A stretch of 64,000 bases of DNA from Adhaeribacter pallidiroseus (GTDB taxonomy: Bacteria; Bacteroidota; Bacteroidia; Cytophagales; Hymenobacteraceae). Made by a program: the position numbers and the translations under genes. Below, piece by piece: positions 1 through 7,410 of the stretch; position 1 is the stretch's first letter; each line of letters opens with the position of its first letter. The notes under the pieces are model-generated. The model searched no databases, was not told where the DNA came from, and worked only from the letters and a program-made list of their open reading frames with translations. The stretch lies in NCBI RefSeq assembly GCF_003340495.1, contig NZ_QASA01000001.1, forward strand, positions 4,154,001 to 4,218,000, read 5' to 3'.

Positions 1-873
1 CTTTTCTGCTACCACCAACTGGTATTTACCTTTCTCCCCTTTCCGGTAAGTGGGTACAAACCGGTAGCCTAGTATCTGAAAATCTACGGGTCGTCTAATG
101 CCGCTCTTTTCCCGGTTGATGGGTAGCCTTAGCTTATTCTTCAGGAACAGGAAAAGGTTGTTGCCCACCTGCCGGGCCTCCGACTCACTTTTGGTATAAA
201 CACTAAAGTCATCGGCATAGCGCACGTACCGCAAGCCTTGCTTTTCCAACTCTTTATCCAGCTCGTGAAGCAGAATATTGGAGAGCAGCGGACTCAACGG
301 ACTGCCCTGTGGTACCCCTTTCCGGCGTTTGGTTAACTTTCCCCCAATAAGGATAGGGGCCCGAAGCCATTTGCGGATCAGGCGCAGCGTGAGCGGGCAT
401 TTTACTTTCTGGTATACCAGTTGCAGGAGCAGGCAGTGCTCTACTTCATCAAAGAAGCTTTTCAGGTCCATATCGACAATATGCTGATAGCCTTCATTAA
501 TGTTCTTCTGGGCTTGCCACACCGCCTGATGGGCGTTGCGGTTGGGCCGGAAGCCGTAGCTGTACTCTTTGAACTCCAGCTCGAAAAGCGGGGCTATGGC
601 TTGGTTGACTGCTTGTTGTAGCAGCCGGTCGGTTACGGTAGGAATGCCTAACCGGCGCTTCTGGCCGTTGCTCTTAGGTATTTCTACCCCTAAGATGGGT
701 AGAGGAAAGTACTGGCTGCTCCGGATAGCCGTAACTAAGGCCTCCTGATTTACTTGCAGATGCCCAGCTAGTTCAAGTACGGACATACCGTCTACGCCGG
801 CTGCCCCTTGGTTAGCCTGCACTTGCCGGTAGGCTAGCAGCAGGTTGCCCCGGTGCAATACTTTCTCAATCAT
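1..873 (-). CDS. ltrA: Group II intron reverse transcriptase/maturase, partial
   Basis: Open reading frame of 291 codons starting at ATG 873 and running off the left edge, so the C-terminal maturase (X) and any endonuclease domain are not visible. The protein opens with MIEKVLHRGNLLLAYRQV, typical of IIC intron proteins. It shows the RT palm motifs in order: VDMDLKSFFD at residues 133-142, QGSPLSP at 189-195 and the catalytic YADD at 219-222. It would splice its own intron RNA and drive retrohoming. It is antisense to the cassette-like genes to its right, as is usual for introns in attC sites. No frameshift or stop is seen in the visible part. Confidence 0.93.
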   Translation of the reverse strand, partial: MIEKVLHRGNLLLAYRQVQANQGAAGVDGMSVLELAGHLQVNQEALVTAIRSSQYFPLPILGVEIPKSNGQKRRLGIPTVTDRLLQQAVNQAIAPLFELEFKEYSYGFRPNRNAHQAVWQAQKNINEGYQHIVDMDLKSFFDEVEHCLLLQLVYQKVKCPLTLRLIRKWLRAPILIGGKLTKRRKGVPQGSPLSPLLSNILLHELDKELEKQGLRYVRYADDFSVYTKSESEARQVGNNLFLFLKNKLRLPINREKSGIRRPVDFQILGYRFVPTYRKGEKGKYQLVVAEK

Positions 874-1357
874 CCTACTTTCTACTTTATCTGTAATCCC
901 TGTTCCGCTTACGCTAAGGCTGGCCAGGCCTCCTTACCACATTTGGAACAACTTCACGTTCGGCCCTTCGTCATCTTGTGAGACCTCCGCAGCGCTTACG
1001 GCTCGTTTCCTGATGGCTACTATGGCTTCTGCTGACTTCTCTCTTACCAACCCGTGGCCGAGAGACCTCCCCAGGTAAGAGCATATTCCTTCCTCCGATT
1101 CCTGGAACATCTACCCACTAGTACTTGTTGGTCAGGGGCTTTGCAAAGAGGTGCTTGCTTACCCGCACTAATGGGCCTCTTATGTACTTTCTGTTCGTCA
1201 GTACCGGATTTTGTAGTCCCGCTTTCTTCCCTGCTTATCTCACGATAAACCAGCTTGCGGCTTACTAACAGGCTGCACCAACTCGCCTGTAAGGGTCTTG
1301 CACCCTCTGGAATAATTTGGTACCTTTCAGTACCAGATGCCCATACTGGGCGCACAC
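1..1357 (-). mobile_element. Group IIC intron, 3' end beyond the window
   Basis: On the minus strand the intron appears to start at 1357 or 1355, where GTGTGCGCCC is followed by AGTATGGGC. This closely resembles the 5' end of group IIC introns (GUGUGCCCGGCAUGGG in the Oceanobacillus type). Further in, GAGGGTGCAAGACCC and CTTACCTGGGGAGGTCT match the conserved early domain I and late domain I/III strings of that class. The ribozyme portion spans about 1357-880. The reverse transcriptase ORF starts at 873 and leaves the window, so domains V and VI and the 3' splice site cannot be seen. The 5' exon ends just after a hairpin, the usual IIC target context. Confidence 0.85.
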
Positions 1358-1404
1358 CACACCTATACGGCAGCTGTGCCGCCGCATAGCAAAGAACGTT
1401 GGGC
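1358..1404 (+). other. Candidate half attC-like site (intron 5' exon)
   Basis: The imperfect hairpin 1363-1389 (arms CTATACGGCA and its near complement TGCCGCCGCATAG) is followed by AAAGAAC and GTTGGGC at 1398-1404, which fits the integron core consensus GTTRRRY. The other half (RYYYAAC) would lie beyond the intron, outside the window. IIC-attC introns are known to sit in the bottom strand of attC on this side of the hairpin. The match is from motif and layout only. Confidence 0.45.
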
Positions 1405-1443
1405 GGAATATTTAAGAATGAAAGAAGTTTACACTAAAAGAAT

Positions 1444-1980
1444 GTGAAGAGAAAACTCGTGAAGCAAGCAGTAATATTTGTGCTAGCGTTTGCTATAATC
1501 TCATGCACAGACCCAAAATCACACAAAGTAAGGGAAACAGCTCCTGCTGTTCCAACAACAGTTCAAAAGCAAGTTGAAAAAGAACCAGTAATTATAACCG
1601 AAGAAAGAGAACCTGCCGAAACTCCCAATGTTTCAAAATTGGAATTAGAAACATTCACTTCATATCCGGATGAATTTAGCGGATGCGGTTGCTCCCTCTT
1701 CCTTACCGAGCAAGACAAACAAGAGCAGAAATACATTTATCTTGATGCGGGTGACATTGCCATGATAAAGCTGAATGAGGAGGTCCACACATTCGAGTAT
1801 AAAGGAAAGGTTAAAGGAAACACTCTTTATACTAGTAACTCGATGCAAATTGAGGTGAATATAACAAAGACCGTAGAAAATACTGAAATGGAAGAGACAT
1901 CAGATGTTGAGGGGACTTTTACTGTTACTAAAGGAAATGAAAAGTTAGTGCAAAAATTTATTGGATACTGCGGTTGCTAA
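1444..1980 (+). CDS. Predicted lipoprotein, unknown function
   Basis: 178 residues starting at GTG 1444 (the upstream ATG at 1442 is followed directly by a stop). A basic n-region and hydrophobic stretch end in the lipobox AIISC, so the mature N-terminus should be a lipidated Cys near residue 21. Residues 30-60 are a charged Pro/Glu/Thr-rich linker. The rest is acidic beta-type sequence with CGCS near the middle and a C-terminal YCGC, so paired cysteines are likely. I do not recognise a family. It is much more AT-rich than the housekeeping genes and sits alone between two attC-like motifs, as a mobile cassette gene would. Confidence 0.7.
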   Translation: MKRKLVKQAVIFVLAFAIISCTDPKSHKVRETAPAVPTTVQKQVEKEPVIITEEREPAETPNVSKLELETFTSYPDEFSGCGCSLFLTEQDKQEQKYIYLDAGDIAMIKLNEEVHTFEYKGKVKGNTLYTSNSMQIEVNITKTVENTEMEETSDVEGTFTVTKGNEKLVQKFIGYCGC

Positions 1981-2007
1981 ATTAGAAATTAATAAAAAAG
2001 ACACTTC

Positions 2008-2075
2008 GCCCAACAAAGTGCATAAGCCATGCTTTGGCTGATAGCCTCGCACACCTCATGCACAAGCCGGTAGGC
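2008..2075 (+). other. Candidate attC-like site between cassette genes
   Basis: GCCCAAC at 2008-2014 fits the inverse core RYYYAAC. GGTAGGC at 2069-2075 is one base off the core GTTRRRY. Between them GTGCAT (2018-2023) pairs with ATGCAC (2058-2063), giving a long imperfect hairpin of 68 bases, within the size range of attC sites. It separates the lipoprotein from the MNT/HEPN pair. The core mismatch makes this a degenerate or uncertain site. Confidence 0.4.
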
Positions 2076-2131
2076 AAAATGCAAAGAAGAAAAAAACAGG
2101 TTACCAATAAAAATCGTAATTTAAAATTGTT

Positions 2132-2434
2132 ATGAAAGTAATTAGCGACCATATAGGGCAAATTCGAAACCTCTGTGACCTGCACAGTGTAAGAAGCCTC
2201 TTTGCATTTGGATCGGTTACGAACGATAGATTTAAAGCCGATAGTGATATTGACTTAGTTGTTGATATTGACACGTCCGATCCAATCGAATATACAGACC
2301 ATTATTTTGAATTAAAGTTTCAATTAGAGCAAATTCTACAAAGAGAAATTGACCTATTAGAACAAAAAGCAATCAGGAACCCATTCCTCAAACAAGAAAT
2401 AGACCGAACCAAAGTTCTTGTTTATGGAAAATGA
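2132..2434 (+). CDS. MNT-type nucleotidyltransferase antitoxin
   Basis: 100 residues with the minimal nucleotidyltransferase signature: GSV at about residues 27-29 followed by DSDIDLVVDI, the GSx10DxD metal-binding motif. Proteins of this family (MntA-like) act as antitoxins that AMPylate their HEPN partner RNase. The partner is the next gene, which overlaps it by 11 bases, so they are translationally coupled. The catalytic Asp pair is intact, so an active enzyme is expected. Base composition is AT-rich like the neighbouring cassette genes, consistent with acquisition by transfer. Confidence 0.9.
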   Translation: MKVISDHIGQIRNLCDLHSVRSLFAFGSVTNDRFKADSDIDLVVDIDTSDPIEYTDHYFELKFQLEQILQREIDLLEQKAIRNPFLKQEIDRTKVLVYGK

Positions 2435-2756
2435 CCTAAAATTATGGTTAGCTGACATAAAAAAGTCTATAGTTGAAGTTTACGATTTCCTACCAGAAGA
2501 AAAGAGTTTTCCTGTCTTCCAAAAAGACCTAAAGACCAGGAAAGCAGTGGAGCGAAATCTTGAAATTATTGGAGAAGCATTAAACAGAATATTACGCATA
2601 CATCCAGACATAAATATTACAAACGCCCGTCGGATTGTAAATACAAGAAACAGAATTATTCACGGATACGACACGGTGTCAGAAGACATAATTTGGGCTA
2701 TTGTTATGAAAGAGCTTCCAAAACTTGAAGAAGAAATAGACCGGCTGCTTTTGTAA
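2424..2756 (+). CDS. HEPN-domain RNase toxin (DUF86 family)
   Basis: 110 residues if started at ATG 2424 (MENDLKLW); ATG 2418 two codons earlier is also possible. All-alpha protein with the HEPN catalytic motif RNRIIHGY near residues 78-85 (R-x4-H), and the conserved ERNLEIIGEA helix typical of DUF86. Such proteins are ribonucleases, probably cutting tRNA, held in check by the MNT partner encoded immediately upstream. The active-site Arg and His are present and no truncation is seen, so the toxin looks functional. Confidence 0.9.
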   Translation: MENDLKLWLADIKKSIVEVYDFLPEEKSFPVFQKDLKTRKAVERNLEIIGEALNRILRIHPDINITNARRIVNTRNRIIHGYDTVSEDIIWAIVMKELPKLEEEIDRLLL

Positions 2757-2767
2757 AAATGTACCCT

Positions 2768-2774
2768 GCCCAAC
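2768..2774 (+). other. Inverse-core-like heptamer after the HEPN gene
   Basis: GCCCAAC, the same heptamer as at 2008, lies 12 bases after the HEPN stop. No GTTRRRY partner is found in the next 70 bases, so at most this is a remnant half site marking the end of the cassette-like block. Confidence 0.3.
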
Positions 2775-2841
2775 AATAGCGATAAAGCATTTAGACACTT
2801 TTTAGCTCAACCTTTACTTACCAACTAATACTAATTACTCC

Positions 2842-3507
2842 ATGGTACGCGTTATTCTGATACTGTTATTATGTAGTCTAATTACCTCCTGTGAAAAGGA
2901 ATGTGGTGGTAATTGTGCCGAAATAACCATTGTGGGGCAAGTTGTGAGTGCTTCTACTAATCAAGGAATAGAGAAAGTGCCCATTGCCGTTTATTGGCAA
3001 TCCAGTGGCTTTGGCTTTTTCAACGCAACCCTTAAAGTAGCTAAAACAAAAACGAATAAACGCGGCGAATTCAAAATTTCCAAAACAATTGATAAAGCCC
3101 GTTTCCAAAATTATTATTTAAAAGTAGAAACCAGTATGCCGGGAGGGTTTATTGATAACTATGGGCAAAAAGAAAAACTCACTGAATACATTAATCAATA
3201 CCAACCCGTTGCTGATTTAAGAATGATGGTATACCCGGAAGCGAAGCTCTTGATAAAACTGGTAAAAAATCAAACTGATAATTTTAATTCTTTCGACGTT
3301 AGTTATTCGTATCACCGACCATACAGTGGGAGTGGATTTGCATCAAACAGCCGTTTAAGAGATACCATTTTAATTGTAAAAACAGCGGCCGATGTGTACA
3401 CCCGGATAACCTGGAGCAAAAACTATGGTCCGGGGCAAAATACATCTTTTACCGATTCTATTCGCTGCTTTTCTTCCAAGGATAATGTTTTCGTGATCAA
3501 CTATTGA
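2842..3507 (+). CDS. Predicted lipoprotein with carboxypeptidase-regulatory-like domain
   Basis: 221 residues. A short signal peptide ends in LITSC, so the protein should be lipidated at Cys17 and exported. Residues about 29-100 read as a transthyretin-like/carboxypeptidase-regulatory fold (VGQVVSASTNQGIEKVPIAV, then KTNKRGEFKISKTI), common in Bacteroidota surface proteins. The C-terminal half is beta-rich and not recognised. It is convergent with yceI across a strong terminator. AT-rich composition groups it with the preceding accessory genes. Confidence 0.72.
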   Translation: MVRVILILLLCSLITSCEKECGGNCAEITIVGQVVSASTNQGIEKVPIAVYWQSSGFGFFNATLKVAKTKTNKRGEFKISKTIDKARFQNYYLKVETSMPGGFIDNYGQKEKLTEYINQYQPVADLRMMVYPEAKLLIKLVKNQTDNFNSFDVSYSYHRPYSGSGFASNSRLRDTILIVKTAADVYTRITWSKNYGPGQNTSFTDSIRCFSSKDNVFVINY

Positions 3508-3620
3508 GTAAAAAGGTTTCCGTGCAAGTTATAAACGTTTGTATTTTTAAAATTTTAAATTTCGTAGAGCATAAGAGGTTATTCAAAAAATTTTGCTCAC
3601 GATTTACGTATGAGTCACTA

Positions 3621-3668
3621 CTGTAAAAACAAAAAAGCTGGCCTGGGCCAGCTTCTTTGTTTTTACAG
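3621..3668. terminator. Bidirectional terminator
   Basis: A nearly complete inverted repeat from CTGTAAAAAC to GTTTTTACAG with core AGCTGGCC/GGCCAGCT, rich in A on the left and T on the right. It can terminate both the lipoprotein gene and yceI, which converge here. Confidence 0.9.
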
Positions 3669-3730
3669 GTAATTTAATTTCGGCTGGGTAATACCCCAGC
3701 GCAGTACGGAATGGGTGAGAATTGTAAAAA

Positions 3731-4381
3731 TTACTGCTTGGCTACTAAATTAAATTTAACGGTAAAGTCGTCGTAAATCGCTTTGTCGGCAATATTCGGG
3801 AAAAAGCTTTTGGAATTGTATTTAATATCCCACTGCGTACGATCTAAAGTGGCGGTACCATTAGCCGAAGCTACGCCGTCTTTTACGCTAACCGTAGCCG
3901 GGAAAGAAATAGGTTTGGTAATGCCTTTTAAAGTTAAATCGCCTTTTACGGTGTAATTAGCAGCACCGGCTTGGGCACCTTTAATCGGGCTTAGGCTCGT
4001 AATTTTAAAAGTACCGGTCGGGTGTTTTTCCGCCGAGAAGAAATCGTCGGATTTTAAGTGACCCAGTAATTTTTGCTTGTAGCTATCGTCGGTAAGGTCT
4101 TTGTTGGTGATCGAGTTCATATCAATTAATACATTACCACCCACAATTTTATTTCCGTTTACTAAAATATCACCTTTCGAGATCGCAATGTTGCCGGTAT
4201 GTTCGCCGGTAACTTTTTTACCGTTCCACTCCAGGTTACTTTGCGACGTTTCTACTTTATAGGCCGTAGCCGCGGTGGCTACTTTTTTAATTTTAGTGGC
4301 CGATGCCAATGTTTGTGCAGAGCTGGTATTAGCCACTAATAAGCTGGCTACAACGGCAGCCGATAAAAAAAACTTTTTCAT
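3731..4381 (-). CDS. YceI family periplasmic protein
   Basis: 216 residues with a Sec signal peptide (about 1-22, ending in a SSAQ-type site). The mature protein carries YceI-family landmarks: VETSQSNLEWNGKKVTGEHTG at the start, DMNSITNKDL, LKSDDFF, FKITSL and the closing VKFNLVAK. YceI proteins are lipocalin-like barrels that bind polyisoprenoids or other lipids in the periplasm. It lies 57 bases downstream of marR in the same direction, so joint transcription or control by that repressor is likely. Family is clear; ligand is not known from sequence. Confidence 0.92.
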   Translation of the reverse strand: MKKFFLSAAVVASLLVANTSSAQTLASATKIKKVATAATAYKVETSQSNLEWNGKKVTGEHTGNIAISKGDILVNGNKIVGGNVLIDMNSITNKDLTDDSYKQKLLGHLKSDDFFSAEKHPTGTFKITSLSPIKGAQAGAANYTVKGDLTLKGITKPISFPATVSVKDGVASANGTATLDRTQWDIKYNSKSFFPNIADKAIYDDFTVKFNLVAKQ

Positions 4382-4438
4382 AAAAATGGAATTGATTGAG
4401 ATTTTATATTTTAAAATTTTGGTAATACTGAATTTGAT

Positions 4439-4888
4439 TTATTCCCGCATTTTATCGAGTAAGCGGCTAAGTTCTTCTGCCTCCAAAGCGCTTATATTTT
4501 GTAAGCCCTTAATCTGGGTGCCTTCGGCCTCGTCAATCTGCTGGAGCAAGGCCAATCCTTTGTCGGTAATTAAAATATCTACCGTGCGGCGGTCCTTGGG
4601 GCATTGGTGCCGGGTTACTAACTCTTTCGCTTCTAACTTATCAACAATGCGCGAGGCGTTCGACGTTTTATCGAGCATGCGCTCAATGAGTAAATTTACC
4701 GTAGCGGGTTTAGGATGCTGCCCCCGTAAGATGCGTAAAATATTAAACTGAGGTAAGGTAAGGCCATATTTTTTAAAAATAACCGCTTGTTGTTCCTGCA
4801 ACCACCCCGAAGTAAATATCAGGTTGATGTATACTTTATGGTACACATCTTTAAATGTTCGTTGTTTAATTTCTTCCTCTATTTTCAT
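4439..4888 (-). CDS. MarR family transcriptional regulator
   Basis: 149 residues with a MarR winged helix: recognition region FNILRILRGQHPKPATVNLL, followed by RMLDKTSNASRIVDKLEAKELV and the wing CPKDRRTVDILITDKG. Length and layout are normal for MarR dimers. The gene precedes yceI on the same strand and probably controls it together with its own promoter: a 12-base palindrome overlaps the predicted -33 element upstream. The inducer cannot be read from the sequence. Confidence 0.93.
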   Translation of the reverse strand: MKIEEEIKQRTFKDVYHKVYINLIFTSGWLQEQQAVIFKKYGLTLPQFNILRILRGQHPKPATVNLLIERMLDKTSNASRIVDKLEAKELVTRHQCPKDRRTVDILITDKGLALLQQIDEAEGTQIKGLQNISALEAEELSRLLDKMRE

Positions 4889-4904
4889 AACCTTAACTAC
4901 GATA

Positions 4905-4935
4905 CAAATATATGTACCTACATTTAATGTTGCAA
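4905..4935 (-). promoter_or_regulatory. marR promoter (-33 TTG, -7 TATATTTG)
   Basis: On the minus strand TTG (4935-4933) is followed after 20 bases by TATATTTG (4912-4905), a full match to the Bacteroidota TTG-N20-TAnnTTTG pattern. The -7 box lies 17 bases before the ATG of marR at 4888, so the leader is very short. Confidence 0.8.
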
Positions 4936-4938
4936 CAT
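4927..4938. promoter_or_regulatory. Candidate MarR operator
   Basis: Perfect 12-base palindrome ATGTTGCAACAT covering the -33 TTG of the marR promoter. MarR proteins usually bind palindromes of this kind over their own promoter, so autorepression is inferred. The rest of 4939-5215 shows no gene. Confidence 0.5.
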
Positions 4939-5215
4939 ATTTCTACTTTATTTTTGCTTTCTCATTTGTATATGGCTCCTTGAAACCATCGAGCTATGTA
5001 CCCGTACTTTCTATTGTTCTATTTTGCGAGGCCTAATAATTTGTTTATCAGTTGATCTTTCTTTATGAAACATAAAAAAATCAAAAACGGGTTATTTATT
5101 ACATTCTAAATTATGACCTATTACCTTTTCTACCTTTAAAAATACAGACCGTCTATTACCTCGTATTCTACGCTATTAAACTGGGGATAGTCGCCTAATA
5201 CACGACCCAAAACGG

Positions 5216-6364
5216 ATGGATGATGCTCCCAAAACCGGTTCTACCCAAAACGAGGACCGCCACGCTACCTGGTTAGAACTTTTTTACGATTTAATATTTG
5301 TAATTGCCATTTCGCAACTTACTACGTTTTTTTCCAAAGACTTAACTTTGGTAAGTTTATGGCAGTTTGTGTTGCTGTTTTTTCCAATTTGGTGGGCCTG
5401 GACTGGTCACACGATGTACGCCAACCGCTTCGAAATAGAGGACTCAGGTCACCGGGTGCTTACTTTAACGCAAGTGTTAGGCTCGCTTTTTATAGCTGTT
5501 TTTATTCAGGAAGCATTGCTCGAAGAATCTTATTTATTTGCCTGCGCTTACCTGTTTATTCGGCTGATACTATTGGTAATGTACCTTCGCATTTACTTTA
5601 AACATACTGATTCCCGCGGCATTATTGTGCACTTTATTGTTGGGTTTTCCATAGGAGCAGCTATCTGGCTTGTTTCTATTTTTACTCCTCGCCCTATCCG
5701 TTTTTATCTCTGGGGACTGAGCTGGCTCATAGAGGTAATCACTCCCTGGACAAACCATAAAAGATTAAAAGTTGTGCCTATTCATAGCACGCATTTACCG
5801 GAACGTTTTGGCTTATTCGTGATTATCGTGCTGGGCGAGAGTATTCTCCGGATAACGAAAGCGGTATCTAACCTGGAACTATGGCAGTTTTTTAGTGGGG
5901 CCAACGCTATTTGCAGCTTTATCCTAATTGTGCTCATCTGGTGGATTTACTTTGATTACATTGAGGAGTATGTAACCGGTAAAATAACCGGCACGGGTTT
6001 AGTCTATACGTACCTGCACTTTTTTATTTATTTAGGGATTGTTATTACAGGCGTAGGTTTAGAATATAGCATTTTAAGTCATATTAGTACGTTGGCCAAC
6101 GTCGCGAATTTTTTAATAATTATTGGCATTGCACTTTTTATTTTACCGCTTGGCATTATTCAGGGAGTTAGCTTAAAACAAGTACCTACCCGCCGGTTTA
6201 TCATGAGCAGTGTAGTTCTAATAATCGCGATGGTTATTATTTATATTCTAGAATATAATTTAAAAACCTTTTACTTTCTGCCGGTTTTAACGCTGGTAGT
6301 TCTGGCCTATATGCTTTACCAGCGGCGCGAGTATGCCCGAATTTCTGAGGCACCACCCGTTTAA
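5216..6364 (+). CDS. Low temperature requirement A (LtrA) family membrane protein
   Basis: 382 residues with about 10-11 membrane segments. The N-terminus HATWLELFYDLIFVIAISQL is the hallmark of the bacterial low-temperature-requirement A family, with the conserved Glu-Leu-Phe-x-Asp at the first membrane helix, followed by ERFGLFVIIVLGESIL near the centre, another family signature. It is unrelated to the intron LtrA despite the name. The biochemical role is not established. The gene stands alone, with an AT-rich leader of more than 300 bases. Confidence 0.9.
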   Translation: MDDAPKTGSTQNEDRHATWLELFYDLIFVIAISQLTTFFSKDLTLVSLWQFVLLFFPIWWAWTGHTMYANRFEIEDSGHRVLTLTQVLGSLFIAVFIQEALLEESYLFACAYLFIRLILLVMYLRIYFKHTDSRGIIVHFIVGFSIGAAIWLVSIFTPRPIRFYLWGLSWLIEVITPWTNHKRLKVVPIHSTHLPERFGLFVIIVLGESILRITKAVSNLELWQFFSGANAICSFILIVLIWWIYFDYIEEYVTGKITGTGLVYTYLHFFIYLGIVITGVGLEYSILSHISTLANVANFLIIIGIALFILPLGIIQGVSLKQVPTRRFIMSSVVLIIAMVIIYILEYNLKTFYFLPVLTLVVLAYMLYQRREYARISEAPPV

Positions 6365-6647
6365 TTTTAAAAATTCAATTATAGCGCCTTGCTTTTTGCT
6401 CATTACAGTTTAATTAACACAGAAATTTTAAATTGGCTCGTTCCAAAATGGAGCCTATTCGTGTTTGTAATTTTATATAAGCTTGAATAACCGGTATAAA
6501 CCACAAAGGTGCTCTGTAACGTACCGACAGAAAAATTTAAAATTTTTAATTACCAAACCCGCCGGTATTAAGAATGAACCCGAAAAATTAACCTAAAAGC
6601 CAAGGAATGCGTTAAATAAATCTAAAAGACTTACTAAAAAACTTATT

Positions 6648-6953
6648 ATGAAAAGTATAAAAATTAATTTGATCACGGCAACTGTTGCTTTAAGCAGTTG
6701 GTCGGCCTTGGCGCAAACCACCAACCCCGCTTCTAGTAAACCTAACCAAAATACTGCACCAACTACCAGCACAAATTCTAATACCGACAAAAGTATTTCT
6801 ACTAATACAAATAACGCAACTCCTACACGCACTGATTCGGTAGTTACTATTCCGAAAGAAGGTACTAGTATTACCACTGCACCTGGTACTAAAAAGGAAA
6901 AAACAACTCCTAAATCTAGCTCGGCCAAAAACAAGAAAACTAATCCCCGGTAA
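6648..6953 (+). CDS. Small secreted Thr/Asn/Ser-rich protein
   Basis: 101 residues. A Sec signal peptide (about 1-22, ending ALAQ) precedes a mature chain made almost wholly of Thr, Ser, Asn, Pro and Ala, with a basic Lys/Arg-rich tail (KNKKTNPR). No globular domain is evident, so it should be extended and exported to the periplasm or surface. It lies upstream of the Thr/Ser/Gly-only protein at 7411 in the same direction with a similar signal peptide. The two may belong together. No function is assigned. Confidence 0.7.
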   Translation: MKSIKINLITATVALSSWSALAQTTNPASSKPNQNTAPTTSTNSNTDKSISTNTNNATPTRTDSVVTIPKEGTSITTAPGTKKEKTTPKSSSAKNKKTNPR

Positions 6954-7410
6954 ATTAGCTCGGTAATAAACCTTTTAAATGGAGGTAGCAGGTACTATAA
7001 TGTACAAGAAATTTAGCTGGGCATGCCGCACTATAATTTAATTATTTACTAAAAAAGTACAAAATTTAAAAGTATTCTTTATTAATTTCCATCCAGTGCT
7101 TTCCCAGAAGCAACTTAGCCCATCTCTCCCAAAATTGTATTTTATCTTTTATAAATGCTATCCAGCAGTAATTTTACGTATTTATCAGACTAAAATTAAG
7201 TATTTAATTTTTAGTTGCTATCGGTAAACCAGCGTAAAAGGAATGTGTACTTTAAATCAATAATAAATTTAAAATAAAAAAGTACAACAATTAAAAATTA
7301 CTTAGAGTATGAGGGTATAAGTAAAACTGTTGGTACATGGTTGTTTATTTTTTACGACAATCAGCCAATAGCCCTTAACACATTTTAAGTTTAAATTAAA
7401 TAACAAAGTT
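6954..7410. other. AT-rich intergenic region
   Basis: 457 bases with no ORF of note and no clear terminator hairpin. It probably holds the promoter of the 7411 gene, but I see no full TTG-N20-TAnnTTTG match. Confidence 0.5.

Noticed and set aside
1044-1355. 103-codon minus-strand ORF beginning at the intron 5' end
   Set aside because: It lies wholly in the ribozyme part of the group II intron, whose conserved RNA strings explain the sequence.
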